Below are positions 60,253 to 64,000 of a stretch of 64,000 nucleotides of DNA, piece by piece. Made by a program: the position numbers and the translations under genes. The notes beneath the pieces were generated by a model. The model was not told the origin of the DNA, did not search any database, and saw only the letters and a program-made list of their open reading frames with translations. The stretch's first letter is position 1. Each line of letters opens with the position of its first letter. The stretch is from Loripinus fragilis (Eukaryota; Mollusca; Bivalvia; Lucinida; Lucinidae). The DNA lies in the NCBI GenBank assembly GCA_964019695.1, contig CAXHUL010000243.1:1-64000 (forward strand). Reading direction: 5' to 3'.

Positions 60253-63200
60253 CTACACTGTCTATTAGAGTTCATAGACTGTCTGTTAGTGTAGCTAGAC
60301 TATCTATTAGTGTAGCTACACTGTCTAATAGTGTTCCTAGACTGTCTATTAGTGTAGCTAGACTGTCTACTAGTGTAGCTACACTGTCTTATAGTGTTCC
60401 TAGACTGTCTATTAGTGTAGCTAGACAGTCTATTAGTGTAACTACACTGTCTAATAGTGTTCCTAGACTGTCTATCAGTGTAGCTAGACTGTCTATTAGA
60501 GTAGCTACACTGTCTAATAGTGTTCCTAGACTGTCTATTAGTGTAGCTACACTGTCTAATAGTGTTCCTAGACTGTCTGTTAGCGTAACTAGATTGTTTA
60601 TCAATGTAGCTACAGTGTCTATTTGTTTTCATAGATCGGTCTATTAGAGAAGCTACACTGTCTATTAGTGTTCATAGACTGTCTGTTAGTGTAGCTAGAC
60701 TGTCTATTAATGTAGCTACACTGTCTTATAGTGTTCCTAGACTGTCTATTAGTGTAGCTAGATTGACTATTAGTGTAGCTACACTGTCTTATAGTCTTCC
60801 TAGACTGTCTATTAGTGTAGCTAGACTGTCTATTAGTGTAGCTACACTGTCTATTAGTGTTCATAGACTGTCTGTTAGTGTAGCTAGACTGTCTATTAGT
60901 GTCGCTACACTGTCTAATAGTGTTCCTAGACTGTCAATTAGTGTAGCTAGATTGTCTATCAATATAGCTACACTGTCTATTAGTTTTCATAGACGGTCTG
61001 TTAGTGTAGGTAGACTGTCTACTAGTGTAGCTACATTGTCTATTGATGTCAATAGACTGTCCGTTAGTGAAGCCAGATTGTCTATCTATGTAGCTACACT
61101 GTCTATTAGTTATCTTATACTGTCTGTTAGAGTAGCTACACTGTCTATTAGTGTTCATATACTGTCTGTTAGTATAGCTAGACTGTCTATAAGTGTAGCT
61201 ACACTGTCAAATAGTGTTCCTAGACTGTCTACTAGTGTAGCTAGACTGTCTATTAGTGTAGCTACACTGTCTAATAGTGTTCCTAGACTGTCTATAAGTG
61301 TAGCTAGATTGTGTATCAATATAGCTACACTGTCTATTAGTTTTCATAGACGGTCTGTTAGTGTAGCTAGACTTTCTACTAGTGTAGCTACATTGTCTAT
61401 TGATGTTCCTAGACTGTCCGTTAGTGTAGCTAGATTGTCTATCAATGTAGCTACACTGTCTTTTAATTTTCTTATACTGTCTGTTAGAGTAGCTACACTG
61501 TCTATTAGTGTTCATAAACTGTCTGTTCGTGTAGCTAGACTGTCTATTAGTGTAGCTACACTGTCTAATAGTGTTCCTAGACTGTCTATTAGTGTAGCTA
61601 GATTGTCTATCAATATAGCTACACTGTCTATTAGTTTTCCTATACTGTCTGTTAGTGTAGCTAGACTGTCTATTAGTGTAGCTACACTGTCTAATAATGT
61701 TCCTAGACTGTCTATTACTGTAGCTAGACTGTCTACTAGTGTAGCCACACTGACTTATAGTGTTCCTAGACTGTCTATTAGTGTAGCTAGACTGTCTATT
61801 AGTGTAGCTACACTGTCTAATAGTGTTCCTAGACTGTCTATTAGTGTAGCTAGACTTCTATTAGAGTAGCTACACTGTCTAATAGTGTTCCTAGACTGTC
61901 TGTTAGCGTAACTAGATTGTTTATCAATGTAGCTACACTGTGTATTTGTTTTCATAGACGGTCTATTAGAGAAGCTACACTGTCTATTAGTGTTCATAGA
62001 CTGTCTGGTAGTGTATCTAGACTGTCTATTAATGTAGCTACACTGTCTTATAGTGTTCCTAGACTGTCTATTAACGTAGCTCGATTGTCTATTAGTGTAG
62101 CTACACTGTCTTATAGTGTTCCTAGACTGTCTATTAGTGTAGCTAGCTGTCTATTAGTGTAGCTACACTGTCTATTAGTGTTCACAGACTGTCCTTAGTG
62201 TAGCTAGACTGTCTATAAGTGTAGCGAAACTGTCTTATAGAGTTCCTAGACTGTCTATTAGTGTAGCTAGATTGTCTATTAGTGTAGCTACACTGTCTAA
62301 TAGTGTTCCTAGACTGTCTACTAGTGTAGCTAGACTGTCTATTAGAGTAGCTACACTGTCTAATAGTGTTCCTAGACTGTCTATTAGTTTAGCTACACAG
62401 TGTAATAGTGTTCCTAGACTGTCTGTTAGCGTAACTAGATTGTTTATTAATGAAGCTACACTGTCTATTTGTTTTCATAGACGGTCTATTAGAGAAGCTA
62501 CACTGTCTATTAGTGTTATAGACTGTCTGTTAGTGTAGCTGGACTGTCTATTAATGTAGCTACACTGTCTTATAGTGTTCCTAGACTGTCTATTAATGTA
62601 GCTAGATTGTCTATTAGTGTAGCTACACTGTCTTATAGTGTTCCTAGACTGTCTATTAGTGTAGCTAGACTGTCTATTAGTGTAGCTACACTGTCTATAA
62701 GTGTTCATTGACTGTCTGTTAGTGTAGCTAGACTGTCTATTAGTGTAGCTACACTGTCTTATAGTGTTCCTAGACTGTCTATTAGTGTAGCTAGATTGTC
62801 TATTAGTGTAGCTACACTGTCTAATAGTGTTCCTAGACTGTCTACTAGTGTAGCTAGACTGTCTATTAGAGTAGCTACACTGTCTAATAGTGTTCCTAGA
62901 CTGTCTATTAGTGTAGCTAGATTGTCTATCAATATAGCTACACTGTCTATTAGTTTTCATAGACGGTCTGTTAGTGTAGCTAGACTGTCTACTAGTGTAG
63001 CTACATTGTCTATTGATGTTCCTAGACTGTCCGTTAGTGAAGCTAGATTGTCTATCAATGTAGCTACACTGTCTATTAGTTTTCTAATACTGTCTGTTAG
63101 AGTAGCTACACTGTCTATTAGTGTTCATATACTGTCTGTAAGTGTAGCTGCACTGTCTATCAGTGTATTTACACTGTCTAATAGTGTTCCTAGACTGTCT

Positions 63201-64000
63201 ATTAGTGTAGCTAGGTTGTCTATTAGTGTAGCTACATTGTCTAATAGTGTTCCTAGACTGTCTATTAGTGTAGCTACATTGTCTATTAGTGTAGCTACAC
63301 TTTCTAAAAGTGTTCCTAGACTGTCTACTAGTGTAGCTAGACTGTCTATTAGTGTAGCTACACTGTCTAAAAGTGTTCCTAGTCTGTCTATTAGTGTAGC
63401 TAGATTGTGTATCAATATAGCTACACTGTCTATTAGTTTTCATAGACTGTCTGTTAGTGTAGCTAGACTGTCTACTAGTGTAGCTACATTGTCTATTGAT
63501 GTTCCTAGACTGTCCGTTAGTGTAGCTATATTGTTTATCAATGTAGCTACACTGTCTTTTAATTTTCTTATACTGTCTGTTATAGTAGCTACACTGTCTT
63601 ATAGTGTTCATATACTGTCTGTTCGTGTAGCTAGACTGTCTATTAGTGTAGCTACACTGTCAAATAGTGTTTCTAGACTGTCTATTAGTGTAGCTAGACT
63701 GTCTACTAGTGTAGCTACACTGTCTTATAGTGTTCCTAGACTGTCTATTAGTGTAGCTAGACAGTCTATTAGTGTAACTACACTGTCTAATAGTGTTCCT
63801 AGACTGTCTATCAGTGTATCTAGACTGTCTATTAGAGTAGCTACACTGTCTAATAGTGTTCCTAGACTGTCTATTAGTGTAGCTACACTGTCTAATAGTG
63901 TTCCTAGACTGTCTGTTAGCGTAACAAGATTGTTTATCAATGTAGCTACACTGTCTATTTGTTTTCATAGATCGTTCTATTAGAGAAGCTACACTGTCTA
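60253..64000 (+). repeat. HOR block 26 (open to the right), homologous to 4.7-9 kb
   Basis: Runs off the window without another terminal cassette. It repeats the start of block 4 at offset 55532, with GATCGG at 60636, then ACTTCT at 61856, GTCCTTAG at 62196 and GTGTTATAG at 62515-62523. That is the same order as in 5.1-7.3 kb. An extra two-base loss occurs at about 62150 (GTAGCTAGCTGTC). A second GATCG site lies at 63972 (GATCGTTC here). Confidence 0.85.

Larger units (their letters stand above)
1..64000. repeat. Satellite DNA array, 21 bp monomer, 63 bp T-P-A trimer, multi-kb higher-order repeats
   Basis: Every part of the window reads as a 21 bp unit: AGTGTAGCTA followed by GACTGTCTATT, with defined variants. 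Type T has ACACTG where type A has AGACTG, and type P has TTCCTAGACTG. H types carry TTCATAGAC, TTCATATAC or TTTTCATAGACGG. The triplet after CTGTCT varies most (ATT, AAT, TAT, ACT, GTT, TTT, ATC). Orientation is uniform head to tail. I found no stretch above a few tens of bases that does not fit the unit. Array ends are not in the window, so the true size is at least 64 kb. No family name is assigned because I do not recognise the monomer. The eukaryotic assignment is inference from size and architecture. Confidence 0.99.

Noticed and set aside
1..64000. CRISPR array or VNTR with spacers
   Set aside because: Units are contiguous 21 bp repeats without unique spacers. The variable triplet is part of the unit, and no cas-like gene is present.
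1..64000. Telomeric repeat (TTAG-containing)
   Set aside because: TTAG occurs once or twice per 21 bp monomer, but there is no short G-rich tandem motif such as TTAGG or TTAGGG.
1..64000. Embedded transposable element, tRNA or rRNA gene
   Set aside because: I found no segment outside the 21 bp pattern long enough to hold one. All non-canonical bases are small indels or substitutions.
1..64000. Array as an assembly artefact
   Set aside because: It cannot be excluded from sequence alone, but the ordered private indels, graded divergence between copies and whole-monomer length differences look biological. Exact copy numbers of the recent 738, 1674 and 2393 bp duplications remain the points most open to collapse or duplication errors.

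Overview
The whole 64 kb window is one uninterrupted tandem-repeat (satellite) array. I see no unique sequence, no recognisable gene, RNA gene, transposon or CRISPR array in it. The unit is a 21 bp monomer of about 38% G+C that comes in three main types: T (contains GTAGCTACACTG), P (GTTCCTAGACTG) and A (GTAGCTAGACTG), plus H variants (GTTCATA or TTTTCAT). They are most often arranged T-P-A, giving a 63 bp secondary unit. About 3,000 monomers fill the window, all head to tail in one orientation apart from one 18 bp inverted insertion at 23523-23540.

Above the 63 bp level there is a rich higher-order structure. A conserved cassette ending in a 20 bp monomer (CTATTAGTTAG, one base missing) occurs 26 times and divides the array into 27 blocks of 0.35-9.1 kb. 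Most intervals between cassettes are exactly 21n-1 bp. Every exception I checked is explained by a few other identifiable indels, so the 21 bp register can be followed from 349 to 60252. Near-identical kilobase segments repeat at fixed offsets: tandem copies offset by 738, 1674, 1852, 2393, 2897, 3617/3554 and 4680/4722 bp, and dispersed copies offset by about 18.5-18.7, 22.4-23.2, 29 and 55.5 kb. Where paralogous copies differ in length, they usually differ by whole monomers (21, 42, 63, 168, 231 or 546 bp). This is the pattern expected from repeated in-register unequal exchange or amplification.

Long open frames exist (up to 905 codons on + and 515 on -), but they follow from the repeat length. 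Because 21 is a multiple of 3, one + frame (repeat SVARLSI-like) and two - frames (NRQSSYT-like and IDSLATL-like) are all open at once and stay open until a frameshifting indel. Most monomer variation is nonsynonymous, most recurrent indels are +/-1 bp, and in-frame ATG starts are rare on +. I therefore call no CDS.

The organism cannot be identified from this sequence. A homogeneous array of at least 64 kb with multi-kilobase higher-order repeats suggests eukaryotic heterochromatin (centromeric, pericentromeric, subtelomeric or sex-chromosome satellite). That is inference from the architecture only. The most interesting features are a perfect 14 bp palindrome in every canonical T monomer (roughly once per 63 bp), the single-base register markers, and a 22 bp perfect hairpin created by an inverted micro-insertion.
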